The notes below the pieces were generated by a model. It was not told the DNA's origin, did not search any database, and saw nothing but the letters and a program-made list of their open reading frames with translations. Shown here one piece after another: positions 16,215 through 23,204 of a stretch of DNA of 32,203 nt (its first letter is position 1; every line of letters begins with the position of its first letter). The stretch is from assembly GCA_902761375.1 (NCBI GenBank), contig CACWKB010000023.1, positions 1 to 32,203 on the forward strand, written 5' to 3'. The translations under genes were made by a program, and so were the position numbers. The stretch comes from an uncultured Ruminococcus sp. Lineage in GTDB: Bacteria > Bacillota > Clostridia > Oscillospirales > Acutalibacteraceae.

Positions 16215-16243
16215 TTGAAAAACCGTCAGTTTCATTGTATAAT
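16215..16243 (+). promoter_or_regulatory. Strong promoter without an associated gene
   Basis: TTGAAA (16215-16220), 17-base spacer, perfect TATAAT (16238-16243). The next terminator-like hairpin is at 16352-16379 and the next gene starts nearly 400 bases away. Confidence 0.65.
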
Positions 16244-16249
16244 AAAGCT

Positions 16250-16380
16250 AACAAAGCAAGCAAAAGTTATGATTTGTTTATTGTTTTTTAGTTTCGGTAA
16301 AATGAAATGATCATTTTATGAGCATTCATTTTCATAAAACACACAATCGCGAAAGAGGCTGCCATCGGCAGTCTCTTTTG
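16250..16380 (+). ncRNA. Candidate small RNA of about 130 nt
   Basis: Bounded by the promoter at 16215-16243 and a terminator-like hairpin: AAAGAGGCTGCC/GGCAGTCTCTTT, 12 bp with one G-U, at 16352-16378. The interior is A/T-rich and has a perfect 8-bp hairpin (TTTTATGA/TCATAAAA) and a nearby AAATGATCATTT palindrome. Its only ATG frame encodes 13 residues without a good ribosome site. It is not a known RNA family that I recognise. Confidence 0.4.
16352..16380 (+). terminator. Terminator-like hairpin ending the candidate RNA
   Basis: A 12-bp stem with a 3-base loop. Most of its T run is inside the stem base and only one T follows, so termination may be partial. Confidence 0.5.
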
Positions 16381-16438
16381 CCTATGGGCTATTTCCGGAT
16401 TTTGTTGCTGTCGCGCGGTTTTTGATGATATTTTTTAG

Positions 16439-16467
16439 TTGACTTTTATCCGAATATGTTGTATAAA
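16439..16467 (+). promoter_or_regulatory. Promoter of the lipoprotein/dockerin/peptide module
   Basis: TTGACT (16439-16444), 17-base spacer, TATAAA (16462-16467). A second -10-like TATACT lies at 16482-16487. The leader to the lipoprotein start is about 150 bases. Confidence 0.6.
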
Positions 16468-16623
16468 GGATTAAAATAAGTGTATACTGCGAAAAATATT
16501 TATAAATTTTGCCGACAATAGTAGCGTAACGGCAGATTTTTTAACATGAAGCTGTACCGACAGCCGCGTTTTCGGCTTGATCGGAGGCTTCGCGGTAAAT
16601 TTTTACGCTCAAGGGTGAAAAAA

Positions 16624-17115
16624 TTGTCTAAGATCAGGATTTTGGCGGCGATAATGCTTGCCTCTTTTGCGATGTGCTTAGCGGCTTGCAGCGATAACGT
16701 CGGCACAGCCTCCTCCTCGGCGCAGGGCGGTACCGAGAACGCTACCTCGCAGACGGCGGCGACCTATGAGGCGGAGACCTCAGCCGTGCACAGCGGAGGC
16801 GCGGAAGCTTCCGGCAGCTCGGCGGTTTCAGACAGCCGGAGCGGAGCCGACAGTCAGCCCGACGGCGGCGCGGCTCAGAGTTCTCAGAGCTCTCAAGGCT
16901 CACAGGCTTCCCAAAGCCATGACGGCGCCTCGTCGAGTCAGAGCAGCTCGGGAGGATCGGACGCGCCTAAGAAAAACAGTTCGACCGCCGAAGGCGGCGC
17001 CGGTCAAAACTATGATTATCAAAGCCCGGAGACGGACAAGCCGCAACCGACCGCTGCGCCCGACGACCCCGGCGAGAGAGATAACGCCGAGGTGGATTTC
17101 AATGACCTTATATAA
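16624..17115 (+). CDS. Ser/Gln-rich lipoprotein
   Basis: An exported lipoprotein with signal peptide SKIRILAAIMLASFAMCLAAC and lipobox CLAAC. Everything after the Cys is low complexity: Ser/Ala/Thr/Gln-rich, including SSQSSQGSQASQSHDG, then Pro/Asp-rich, ending VDFNDLI. No folded domain is evident, so it may be a spacer or a surface coat. Start choice: TTG 16624 has AAGGGTG at ideal spacing and gives a normal signal peptide of 163 residues in total. GTG 16615 and ATG 16546 are in frame but lack a ribosome site, and the latter adds a long Arg-rich extension. The next gene begins inside its last five codons. Confidence 0.7.
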   Translation: MSKIRILAAIMLASFAMCLAACSDNVGTASSSAQGGTENATSQTAATYEAETSAVHSGGAEASGSSAVSDSRSGADSQPDGGAAQSSQSSQGSQASQSHDGASSSQSSSGGSDAPKKNSSTAEGGAGQNYDYQSPETDKPQPTAAPDDPGERDNAEVDFNDLI

Positions 17116-17548
17116 GAGAATAATCAGGACGGCGCTGCTCATTGCGGCTGTGACGATGCTTGCGGGAACGGTGACCGCGGCGGCTGTCGGCGGCGCTGAG
17201 GGCTCGGGACAGACAAAGGTCATCCTCGGAGACGCCAACTGCGACGGTGAGATCACTATTGTCGACGCGACAAGCATCCAGAGGTATCTTGTCGACCTGC
17301 CTGTGAACGGAGGCTTTTCCGAAAAAGCTGCCGATGTTGACGGCAGCGGATTTCTCGATATCACCGACGCCACCAAGATACAGCGCTGGCTTGCGGGCTA
17401 CTACACCCCGTTTCCGATCGGACAGGTGATCGAGGAGCCCACCGAGCCGAAGACGCAGCCCACCGAACCGACGACTAAGCCCACCGAGCCGCCTATTCAG
17501 CCTGCGACCGACGAGGAAGGCTGGGGACACGAGATTTTCAGACCGTAA
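17102..17548 (+). CDS. Secreted dockerin-only protein
   Basis: A 148-residue exported protein with a signal peptide (MTLYKRIIRTALLIAAVTML, cleavage near residue 28) and one type I dockerin at about residues 42-99. Both duplicated calcium-binding segments are intact: GDANCDGEITIVDATSIQRY and ADVDGSGFLDITDATKIQRW. A Pro/Thr/Glu linker with repeats of EPTEPKTQPTEPTTKP type and the tail EEGWGHEIFRP follow. Dockerins bind cohesins on scaffoldins, so the protein may plug into a cellulosome- or amylosome-like complex, but it carries no catalytic or binding module. GAGGTGG precedes ATG 17102; the start overlaps the lipoprotein gene by 14 bases, implying coupling. A 55-residue ORF follows. Confidence 0.85.
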   Translation: MTLYKRIIRTALLIAAVTMLAGTVTAAAVGGAEGSGQTKVILGDANCDGEITIVDATSIQRYLVDLPVNGGFSEKAADVDGSGFLDITDATKIQRWLAGYYTPFPIGQVIEEPTEPKTQPTEPTTKPTEPPIQPATDEEGWGHEIFRP

Positions 17549-17607
17549 ATGAACGGCGACGCTGTACAACAGAGAATCATTGCAGACGTCTTTGAGGAGA
17601 ATGTCAA

Positions 17608-17775
17608 ATGAAGCCTGAATATGAACGTACAAGTCTAATAATCACGGAATTTGATACAGAGGATGAGATCACTACCTCCGGAGCGGTGAATCCGAATCCG
17701 CAGATTTTGGGAGCCGAAAAGGAAAACAGATATGTGACCTACAAATCTCTAAAGAGACCCGGCGGTTTCTTTTAG
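17608..17775 (+). CDS. Small 55-residue protein downstream of the dockerin gene
   Basis: The frame opens at ATG 17608 with GAGGAG eight bases upstream and ends at TAG 17773-17775. The product starts MKPEYERTSLIITEFDTEDE, contains ITTSGAVNPNP and ends KSLKRPGGFF. It has no signal peptide, no membrane segment and no Cys. The FxTEDxITTSG segment resembles short peptides scattered in Clostridia genomes; this is from memory and not searched. It lies 59 bases after the dockerin gene, probably in the same transcript. Its last codons coincide with a terminator-like hairpin, so the transcript may end inside or just at the stop codon. Function unknown. Confidence 0.6.
   Translation: MKPEYERTSLIITEFDTEDEITTSGAVNPNPQILGAEKENRYVTYKSLKRPGGFF
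17751..17773 (+). terminator. Terminator-like hairpin overlapping the 3' end of the 55-residue ORF
   Basis: AAAGAGACC (17751-17759) pairs with GGTTTCTTT (17764-17772) around CGGC, with one G-U. The T stretch runs into the stop codon. Confidence 0.5.
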
Positions 17776-17808
17776 TATTCTGTGTATTCCGATAAGAATC
17801 ACTATTCC

Positions 17809-17841
17809 AAAAAGGACGGGCGAAGTGCGCCGTTCTTTTTT
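17809..17841 (+). terminator. Terminator between the peptide gene and the membrane protein gene
   Basis: AAAAAGGACGG pairs with CCGTTCTTTTT (one G-U) around a short GC-rich loop, ending in six T. Confidence 0.7.
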
Positions 17842-17847
17842 GGCTTT

Positions 17848-17887
17848 GGCGGCGTTTGTTGTGCGCGCAAACGCCGCCGCGTTTTTT
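17848..17887 (+). promoter_or_regulatory. Second terminator/attenuator hairpin touching the ribosome site of the 17899 gene
   Basis: A perfect 11-bp stem (GGCGGCGTTTG with CAAACGCCGCC, 17848-17858 and 17868-17878) is followed by GCG and six T. The GGAGGGGG ribosome site begins at 17888, directly after the T run. Either a back-up terminator or an attenuator for the downstream gene. Confidence 0.6.
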
Positions 17888-17898
17888 GGAGGGGGAAC

Positions 17899-18786
17899 AT
17901 GAAAAAGAGGCTGACTCCGAGATGGGTCATCATAAAGCTGACGGGGCTGCTGTTCGCCGCGTATTCGGCTTATATTTTTTTTATGATCATAAGAGATCTC
18001 CGCCGCGGTATGGCAATCTCGTCGGTGATAATCTGCGTCGTGATTGCGGTGCTGTTTCAGGTGCTCGCAGGCTTTGCGTTGACGTCCGAGATCAAGAATA
18101 TGCAGTTTCGCACGATACGCCGGGTGGCGTTCATCGCCGCGTTTTTCTCGGTGTTCCTGCTGAAGCTGAGAATGGCGGGTCAGGTCGCCGCATACGTCGA
18201 TTTTTCGAAGATCGAAACCGTACTGTTCGGGATATCGTATTTGCTGACCCAGATCGCGCTGCTGATAACGGCGGTCAACTACACCTTCATCCGCAAAAAC
18301 CGTCCGCAGTTCCCAAAGACGTCCATAGTCCTTCCGATCGTCGCAATCGTGTTCTTTGTCGGAAGCCTGGCGCTGGAGGCGGTACTTTTCATCGTTTTCA
18401 ATATCGGCGTTGAGGGCAACCTGATCAGAAATGTTGTGATACGTCCGGTGTTTTATCTCGGCTTCATCGGCTTGTCCGTCTACCTTCTGTATCCGCCTCA
18501 GGTCGAGGAGCTCATGGAGTATGACGTGCCCGACGACTCCGAGCTGGTCGTGCCGGAGGACGACGAGTATCATCTCCCCGAGGGCGGCGTCGAAATGCCC
18601 GACGGCACCGACCTCGTCATGGATGAGGGCGGCGAGTACCGACCTCCCGAGGGCGGCTTTGAAAAGCCTGACGGCATGGATCTTATCATGGCTGAGGAGG
18701 GCGAATACCGACCTCCCGAGGGTTCAAAGCCTGAGCGCAGCGGAGAAACGGAATTCGTCATGTCCGACGACGGGCTGATGCTGTGA
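17899..18786 (+). CDS. Polytopic membrane protein with C-terminal acidic repeats
   Basis: A 295-residue integral membrane protein with about six hydrophobic helices within residues 1-205, starting MKKRLTPRWVIIKLTGLLFA. A cytoplasmic acidic tail follows. The tail (about residues 215-295) is built of three imperfect units of about 24 residues, each with EYxxPEGGxExPDGxDLxM; the third is degenerate. I do not recognise the family. Start choice: GGAGGGGG lies 3-4 bases before ATG 17899; upstream in-frame ATGs would translate through two terminator hairpins and are rejected. It is probably transcribed alone, with its own terminator at 18817. Confidence 0.8.
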   Translation: MKKRLTPRWVIIKLTGLLFAAYSAYIFFMIIRDLRRGMAISSVIICVVIAVLFQVLAGFALTSEIKNMQFRTIRRVAFIAAFFSVFLLKLRMAGQVAAYVDFSKIETVLFGISYLLTQIALLITAVNYTFIRKNRPQFPKTSIVLPIVAIVFFVGSLALEAVLFIVFNIGVEGNLIRNVVIRPVFYLGFIGLSVYLLYPPQVEELMEYDVPDDSELVVPEDDEYHLPEGGVEMPDGTDLVMDEGGEYRPPEGGFEKPDGMDLIMAEEGEYRPPEGSKPERSGETEFVMSDDGLML

Positions 18787-18816
18787 CCGGCGATCACGTG
18801 ATATGTTAAATACTTC

Positions 18817-18848
18817 GCGCCTCCTATCAAAACGGAGGCGCACTTTTT
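18817..18848 (+). terminator. Terminator of the 17899 membrane protein gene
   Basis: Perfect 8-bp GCGCCTCC/GGAGGCGC stem with a 9-base loop, followed by ACTTTTTT. Confidence 0.9.
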
Positions 18849-18900
18849 TGACGGAAATCAAAACCGCAGCGCGCTTTAAGAAACAAAAACGTGAATTGGG

Positions 18901-18929
18901 TAGAAATCCGCCGTTTTCTGTGCTATAAT
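18901..18929 (+). promoter_or_regulatory. Promoter of the iorA-iorB-paaK operon
   Basis: Perfect TATAAT (18924-18929) with a 4-of-6 match TAGAAA at -35 and a 17-base spacer, 50 bases before the iorA start. Confidence 0.6.
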
Positions 18930-18978
18930 ATTTAGGATAATAAATAATGCGCGGAGAATCGCGCAAGAGGATGATTAA

Positions 18979-20778
18979 ATGAGCAAAAAATATGTGATGG
19001 GCAACGGCGCTATAGCTTTGGGCGCGTTGTCCGCAGGGGTGAATCTGGTCGCGGGCTATCCCGGCACTCCCTCGTCGGAGATCATCGAGACCGTCGCCAA
19101 ATATCCGCACGACGGCGTATACGTCGAGTGGTCGGTCAACGAAAAGGCGGCTATGGAGGTCGCCGCAGCCGCCGCCTACAGCGGCGCGAGAGCCATGGTA
19201 ACGATGAAGCAGGTCGGGCTGAACGTGGCGTCCGATCCGCTGATGAGCTTGGCCTATGTCGGCGTAAAGGGCGGCATGGTCGTGGTGGCGGCGGACGATC
19301 CCGGTCCCATCTCCTCGCAGACCGAGCAGGACACAAGGCGCTTCGCCGAATTCGCAAGGATACCGGTTTTCGACCCCTCTTCGCCCGAGGAGGCGTTCGA
19401 GATGGTCGGGGAGGCGTTTGAATATTCCGAAAAATACAGGACTCCCGTGATCCTGCGACCCACCACCAGAGTCGATCACGCCTATGCCTCGATCGACGCT
19501 CCGGATTCCTTCAAGGCGAGGGGATTCGAGGGCTTTGTAAAGGACTCCAAGAAATGGGTCATCTTTCCGCGCCTGTCCTACCGGAACCACGCGATGATGG
19601 AGCAGAGAAACGTCGAGATAGGCGAGGAGCTGTCCTCCTGCCGCTTCAATTCGGTATCGGGAAGCTCCGAAAAGGCGGTCGTCGCCTCCGGCGTGAGCTA
19701 TGCCTACGCCGCGGAGTTTTTGAAGGCTCACCCCGAGGTGCGCTTCATCAAGGTCGGCGCGCCCTATCCTCTGCCCGAGAGCTTCCTGCTCGGCGCCCTC
19801 GACGGCGTGAGCGAGGTGCTGTGCTATGAGGAGCTCAGTCCGTTTCTCGAGGAGAGCCTGCTGAAGCTTGCCGGCAGGCACCGCCTTAACATAACCGTGC
19901 GCGGCAAGCTGACGGGCGACGTGCCGCACAGCGGAGAGAACGACGCCGACAGCGCAAGGGCGGTCATCAGCCGCTTTTTGGGGCTTGAAGCCCCCGAGAG
20001 TCACACTGAGCTCTCCGACGCGCCCAAGCCTCCGATGAGACCTCCGGTGCTCTGCGCCGGTTGTCCTCACCGCGCCTCCTTCTATGCCGTAAAGCAGGCG
20101 ATGAAGGGCAAAAAGGCGTATTTCTGCGGCGATATCGGCTGCTATACGCTCGGCAACGCCATGCCGCTCGACATGGTAGACACCTGCCTGTGCATGGGCG
20201 CCGGCATAACGATGGCTCAGGGCTTCAACCACATGGATCCCGACGCGACCGCGATCTCCTTTGCGGGCGACTCCACCTTCTTTGCCTCGGGCATTACCGG
20301 CGTGATCAACGCCGTCTACAACGCCGCCGATATGATCGTCTGCGTGCTGGACAATTCCACCACCGCGATGACCGGACATCAGCCGCATCCCGGCACCGGC
20401 AGGAACCTGATGTCGGCTCCGGTCGATAAGATAAGCATCGAGAAGCTCCTGCTCGCCGCGGGAGTCAAAAGGGTAGTCACCGTCGATCCGCTCGACCTCG
20501 ACGCCGCGGTCGCCGCGGTCAGGGAATGCGCCGAGCTCAAGGGCGTAAAGGCGATCATTTTCAAGTCGCCGTGCGTGGCGACAGTGAAGCCCGACAAAAA
20601 GCTCCGCGTGGACAGCGACAGGTGCGTCGGCTGCCTGCGCTGCATCAGGGAGATCGGCTGCCCGGCGCTTTCGGTACAGGACGGCAGGGCGGTCATCGAC
20701 GAGAACCTCTGCACGGGCTGCGGTCTGTGCGCGGGGCTGTGTCCCGTAGGAGCGATAGGAGGCGATGAGGATGAATAA
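18979..20778 (+). CDS. iorA: Indolepyruvate:ferredoxin oxidoreductase, alpha subunit
   Basis: Large subunit of the enzyme that converts indolepyruvate and other aryl-pyruvates with CoA to aryl-acetyl-CoA, CO2 and reduced ferredoxin. The 599 residues show an N-terminal pyrimidine-binding half (GNGAIALGALSAGVNLVAGY, PGTPSSEI), a central region and a TPP-binding half (CAGCPHR, GDIGCYTLG, GDSTFFASGITGVINAVYNA, LDNSTTAMTG). The C-terminal ferredoxin domain carries two [4Fe-4S] motifs: CVGCLRCIREIGCP and CTGCGLCAGLCPVGA. Length and order are standard. AAGAGGATG precedes the ATG. It overlaps iorB by 8 bases and is co-transcribed with iorB and paaK. Confidence 0.97.
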   Translation: MSKKYVMGNGAIALGALSAGVNLVAGYPGTPSSEIIETVAKYPHDGVYVEWSVNEKAAMEVAAAAAYSGARAMVTMKQVGLNVASDPLMSLAYVGVKGGMVVVAADDPGPISSQTEQDTRRFAEFARIPVFDPSSPEEAFEMVGEAFEYSEKYRTPVILRPTTRVDHAYASIDAPDSFKARGFEGFVKDSKKWVIFPRLSYRNHAMMEQRNVEIGEELSSCRFNSVSGSSEKAVVASGVSYAYAAEFLKAHPEVRFIKVGAPYPLPESFLLGALDGVSEVLCYEELSPFLEESLLKLAGRHRLNITVRGKLTGDVPHSGENDADSARAVISRFLGLEAPESHTELSDAPKPPMRPPVLCAGCPHRASFYAVKQAMKGKKAYFCGDIGCYTLGNAMPLDMVDTCLCMGAGITMAQGFNHMDPDATAISFAGDSTFFASGITGVINAVYNAADMIVCVLDNSTTAMTGHQPHPGTGRNLMSAPVDKISIEKLLLAAGVKRVVTVDPLDLDAAVAAVRECAELKGVKAIIFKSPCVATVKPDKKLRVDSDRCVGCLRCIREIGCPALSVQDGRAVIDENLCTGCGLCAGLCPVGAIGGDEDE

Positions 20779-21349
20779 GGATATAATGATCTGCGGCGTC
20801 GGCGGTCAGGGAACCGTCCTCGCCTCGAGGATAATCGCCGCGTCCGCGATGGACGAGGGCAACGCGGTGCATTCAGCCGAAACTATCGGGATGGCGCAGC
20901 GCGGAGGCTCGGTGACGAGCCACGTCAGGATAGGAGAGGGCGCGCGCTCGCCGCTGATACCCTTCGGCTCGGCGGAGCTTTTGATCGCGTTCGAGCCCTC
21001 CGAGGCGGTCAGGAATCTGAGATATCTCAAAAAGGACGGCTTCGTGATCGTAAATTCCGTGCCGGTAAAGCCGACCTCGCTCGGCGGCTCGGGAGATTAC
21101 GACGGAAAAGCCGAGATAGCGTATCTGAAATCGAAATGCGCCTGCCTTGTCGTCGATTCCGACGAGCTGTGCGAGCCCTTCGGGTCGTCCAAGTTCTTCA
21201 ACGTCGCCGTGCTGGGAGCCGCCGCGGGAACCGGCAGGCTCGGCATAAACGCCGACACGGTGCGCCGTGAGATAATCAAAACGGTTCCCGAGCGCTTTTT
21301 GGAAAAGAATCTCGCCGCGTTTGAGGCGGGCTTGAAGATAGGAGAGTAA
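20771..21349 (+). CDS. iorB: Indolepyruvate:ferredoxin oxidoreductase, beta subunit
   Basis: Gamma-type small subunit (192 residues) of the same enzyme, with the diagnostic MICGVGGQGTVLASRIIA opening, GMAQRGGSVTSHVRIG, and a central region containing SAELLIAFEPSEAVR. Start choice: an ATG at 20765 is only two bases after AGGAGG, while ATG 20771 has the site at 8 bases and gives the usual MNKDIMICG start. It overlaps the 3' end of iorA, as is common for this pair. Confidence 0.95.
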   Translation: MNKDIMICGVGGQGTVLASRIIAASAMDEGNAVHSAETIGMAQRGGSVTSHVRIGEGARSPLIPFGSAELLIAFEPSEAVRNLRYLKKDGFVIVNSVPVKPTSLGGSGDYDGKAEIAYLKSKCACLVVDSDELCEPFGSSKFFNVAVLGAAAGTGRLGINADTVRREIIKTVPERFLEKNLAAFEAGLKIGE

Positions 21350-21354
21350 AAACC

Positions 21355-22596
21355 ATGCATATCAATGAAAAGCAGTTAGAGCTTGTCAACGACAGGCTGC
21401 GCGCCATATTGGAATCAGACAATTATTTCGGAAAAATGTACAGGGAGCTGGGCATCACCGAGATCAGGACGGAGGAGGATTTTAAAAGGCTCCCCTTCGT
21501 CGATAAGGCGGAGCTGCGCAACGCCTACCCCTTGGGCATCCAGGCGGCGCCTGACGAGGATATCGTCAGGATCCACTCCTCCTCCGGCACAACGGGAAAG
21601 CCCGTCATCATCCCCTATACCGCCAAGGACGTAGACGACTGGGCGGCTATGTTCGCACGGTGCTACGAGACCGCCGGCATCACAAAGCGCGACCGCATCC
21701 AGATCACTCCCGGCTACGGGCTTTGGACTGCGGGCATCGGCTTCCAGGCGGGCTGCGAAAAGCTCGGCGCGATGGCTGTGCCTATGGGTCCCGGCAACAC
21801 CGAGAAGCAGCTCCAGATGATGCAGGATCTGAAATCCACCGTTATCTGCGCGACCTCCAGCTATGCCCTGCTGCTCGCCGAGGAGATCAACAAGCGCGGA
21901 CTCAAGGATAAGATCAATCTGAAAAAGGGCGTCATCGGCTCCGAGAGATGGAGCGACAAGAAGCGCGAGTACATCGCAAACGAGCTGGGTATCGAGCTGT
22001 ACGATATCTACGGCCTCACCGAGATATACGGCCCCGGAATCGGCGTGAACTGCTCCGATCAGACCGGGATGCACTACTGGGACGACTACATCTACGTCGA
22101 GATCATCGACCCCGAGACCGGCGAGAACGTACCCGACGGCGAGGAGGGCGAGATCGTCATCACCACCCTCGTCAAGGAGGGCGCGCCGCTGCTCAGGTTC
22201 CGCACCCACGATCTCTCGAGGATAATCCCCGGCGAATGCACCTGCGGCAGCCGTTTTCCGCGCCTCGACGTCATCAAGGGCAGGTCGGACGATATGTTCA
22301 AGGTACACGGCGTGAATATGTTCCCCAGCCAGGTCGAGGAGCTGCTCGGGACTGTCGACGGCGTTTCCAGCGAGTACAAGATAGACATCGCCCACGACGA
22401 CGAGAAAAACCGCGACATCATCCTACTTACCGTCGAGGCTGAGGGCAGAGTCAACTTCGATAAGACCGCCGACACCATCCGCGACGCCTTCAAATCCCGC
22501 ATGAGCGTCACCCCGAAGGTGGTGGTCGTATCCGTCGGCACCCTGCCGCGCTCGGAGAAAAAGACCAAGAGGGTATTCGATCACAGGGAAGAGTGA
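21355..22596 (+). CDS. paaK: Phenylacetate-CoA ligase (aryl-acetate:CoA ligase)
   Basis: AMP-forming ligase (413 residues) that joins phenylacetate or a related aryl acid to CoA with ATP. Visible features are the P-loop SSSGTTGKP (about residues 74-82), GYGLWTAGIGFQAGCEKLGA, the adenylate motif DIYGLTEIYGPG, RFRTHD, and the C-terminal lid domain starting GRSDDMFKVHGVNMFPSQVE. Length is slightly below the usual 430. AGGAGA lies 10 bases before the ATG; the iorB stop is 5 bases away. Beside iorAB it fits a route between aryl-pyruvate, aryl-acetyl-CoA and aryl-acetate. The direction of flux is not given by sequence. Confidence 0.94.
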   Translation: MHINEKQLELVNDRLRAILESDNYFGKMYRELGITEIRTEEDFKRLPFVDKAELRNAYPLGIQAAPDEDIVRIHSSSGTTGKPVIIPYTAKDVDDWAAMFARCYETAGITKRDRIQITPGYGLWTAGIGFQAGCEKLGAMAVPMGPGNTEKQLQMMQDLKSTVICATSSYALLLAEEINKRGLKDKINLKKGVIGSERWSDKKREYIANELGIELYDIYGLTEIYGPGIGVNCSDQTGMHYWDDYIYVEIIDPETGENVPDGEEGEIVITTLVKEGAPLLRFRTHDLSRIIPGECTCGSRFPRLDVIKGRSDDMFKVHGVNMFPSQVEELLGTVDGVSSEYKIDIAHDDEKNRDIILLTVEAEGRVNFDKTADTIRDAFKSRMSVTPKVVVVSVGTLPRSEKKTKRVFDHREE

Positions 22597-22662
22597 TACC
22601 GCGTCACAGCCCGTGACGCTTATATATGATAAACAGAGAAAAACGCGAACGGAGGTGAAATC

Positions 22663-22851
22663 ATGACCAAAAACGCATTGATCGGCTTTGTAATCGGAGC
22701 TGTGGCGGGCGTAGCCGCCGTGATGCTCTATCTGCACCGCAAGTCGCTCGTCGCTCTTGTAAAGGGCGAAAAGCTGCCCGAGGCGCCCGAATCCTGCCCC
22801 TTCTCCAAGGCGGAGGACGAACTCGACGATCTCGACGAGCTCGAGGTGTAA
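22663..22851 (+). CDS. Small single-pass membrane protein
   Basis: A 62-residue product with one N-terminal membrane helix (residues 5-24, ALIGFVIGAVAGVAAVMLYL), a basic HRK stretch, then a soluble tail that ends very acidic (KAEDELDDLDELEV). It resembles YtxH-type small proteins in outline but lacks a firm match. GGAGGTG lies 7 bases before the ATG. It follows paaK by 66 bases and may be a late member of that operon; a hairpin at 22873 ends it. Confidence 0.75.
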   Translation: MTKNALIGFVIGAVAGVAAVMLYLHRKSLVALVKGEKLPEAPESCPFSKAEDELDDLDELEV

Positions 22852-22872
22852 TGAAGCGAAACGCCAAAAGAT

Positions 22873-22901
22873 ATCCCCCGGAATGTGACGTTCCGGGGGA
22901 T
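22873..22901 (+). terminator. Terminator-like hairpin after the small membrane protein
   Basis: A perfect 11-bp stem (ATCCCCCGGAA with TTCCGGGGGAT) with a 7-base loop. The tail GCTTATAT is only moderately T-rich. Confidence 0.65.
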
Positions 22902-22941
22902 GCTTATATCGAAAGGGACTGGTTCAAAATCGCCAAATAAC

Positions 22942-23026
22942 TGTAGGGGTCGGTCTCGACCGACCCGAGGGTTAAGATCAAGCCTTTGGTGCTCTATCCG
23001 CGGGGCGGTCGAGACCGCCCCCTACA
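22942..23026. repeat. 85-bp palindromic intergenic element, copy 2
   Basis: Ends TGTAGGGGTCGGTCTCGACC and the complement of GGTCGAGACCGCCCCCTACA form long near-perfect terminal inverted repeats. It is the inverse-orientation relative of 5249-5333. Confidence 0.85.
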
Positions 23027-23051
23027 ATTTTATAACGTTTGAGCAAACTGC

Positions 23052-23070
23052 ATTTTTGGAGCGGATGATG
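23052..23070 (-). repeat. Duplicate of the tRNA-Gly 3' end (att-like site, left)
   Basis: ATTTTTGGAGCGGATGATG is identical over 19 bases to 23237-23255, which is the CCA end, acceptor arm and first T-arm bases of tRNA-Gly plus 5 flanking bases. The rest of a tRNA is absent here. Such duplications are typical of tyrosine-recombinase integration sites. Confidence 0.7.
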
Positions 23071-23080
23071 TGCTGTGTGT

Positions 23081-23173
23081 TAGGGAGCGGCGATGATCTC
23101 GTCAAATGGGTAACGTGCCATCGGAGAAGATCATCAGCGCGACGCCCTAAAAACGTGCCCCCGGCACGTTTTC
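23081..23173 (+). other. Structured non-coding segment with competing pairings
   Basis: TTAGGG and CCCTAA enclose GATGATCT/AGATCATC (8-bp perfect). AACGTGCC occurs twice (23112-23119 and 23152-23159) and the single GGCACGTT (23163-23170) can pair with either. The second pairing gives a terminator-like hairpin with TTTT. No promoter is obvious; I see no reading frame. Confidence 0.35.
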
Positions 23174-23204
23174 TTAACGGGCTTTCGATTCCCAATCCGC
23201 TTAG

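Noticed and set aside
16268..16309. 13-codon ATG frame inside the candidate small RNA as a leader peptide
   Set aside because: There is no ribosome site, and the composition follows the local A/T richness.
18724..20388. 554-codon minus-strand frame
   Set aside because: Antisense of iorA, crossing its promoter and the terminator at 18817.
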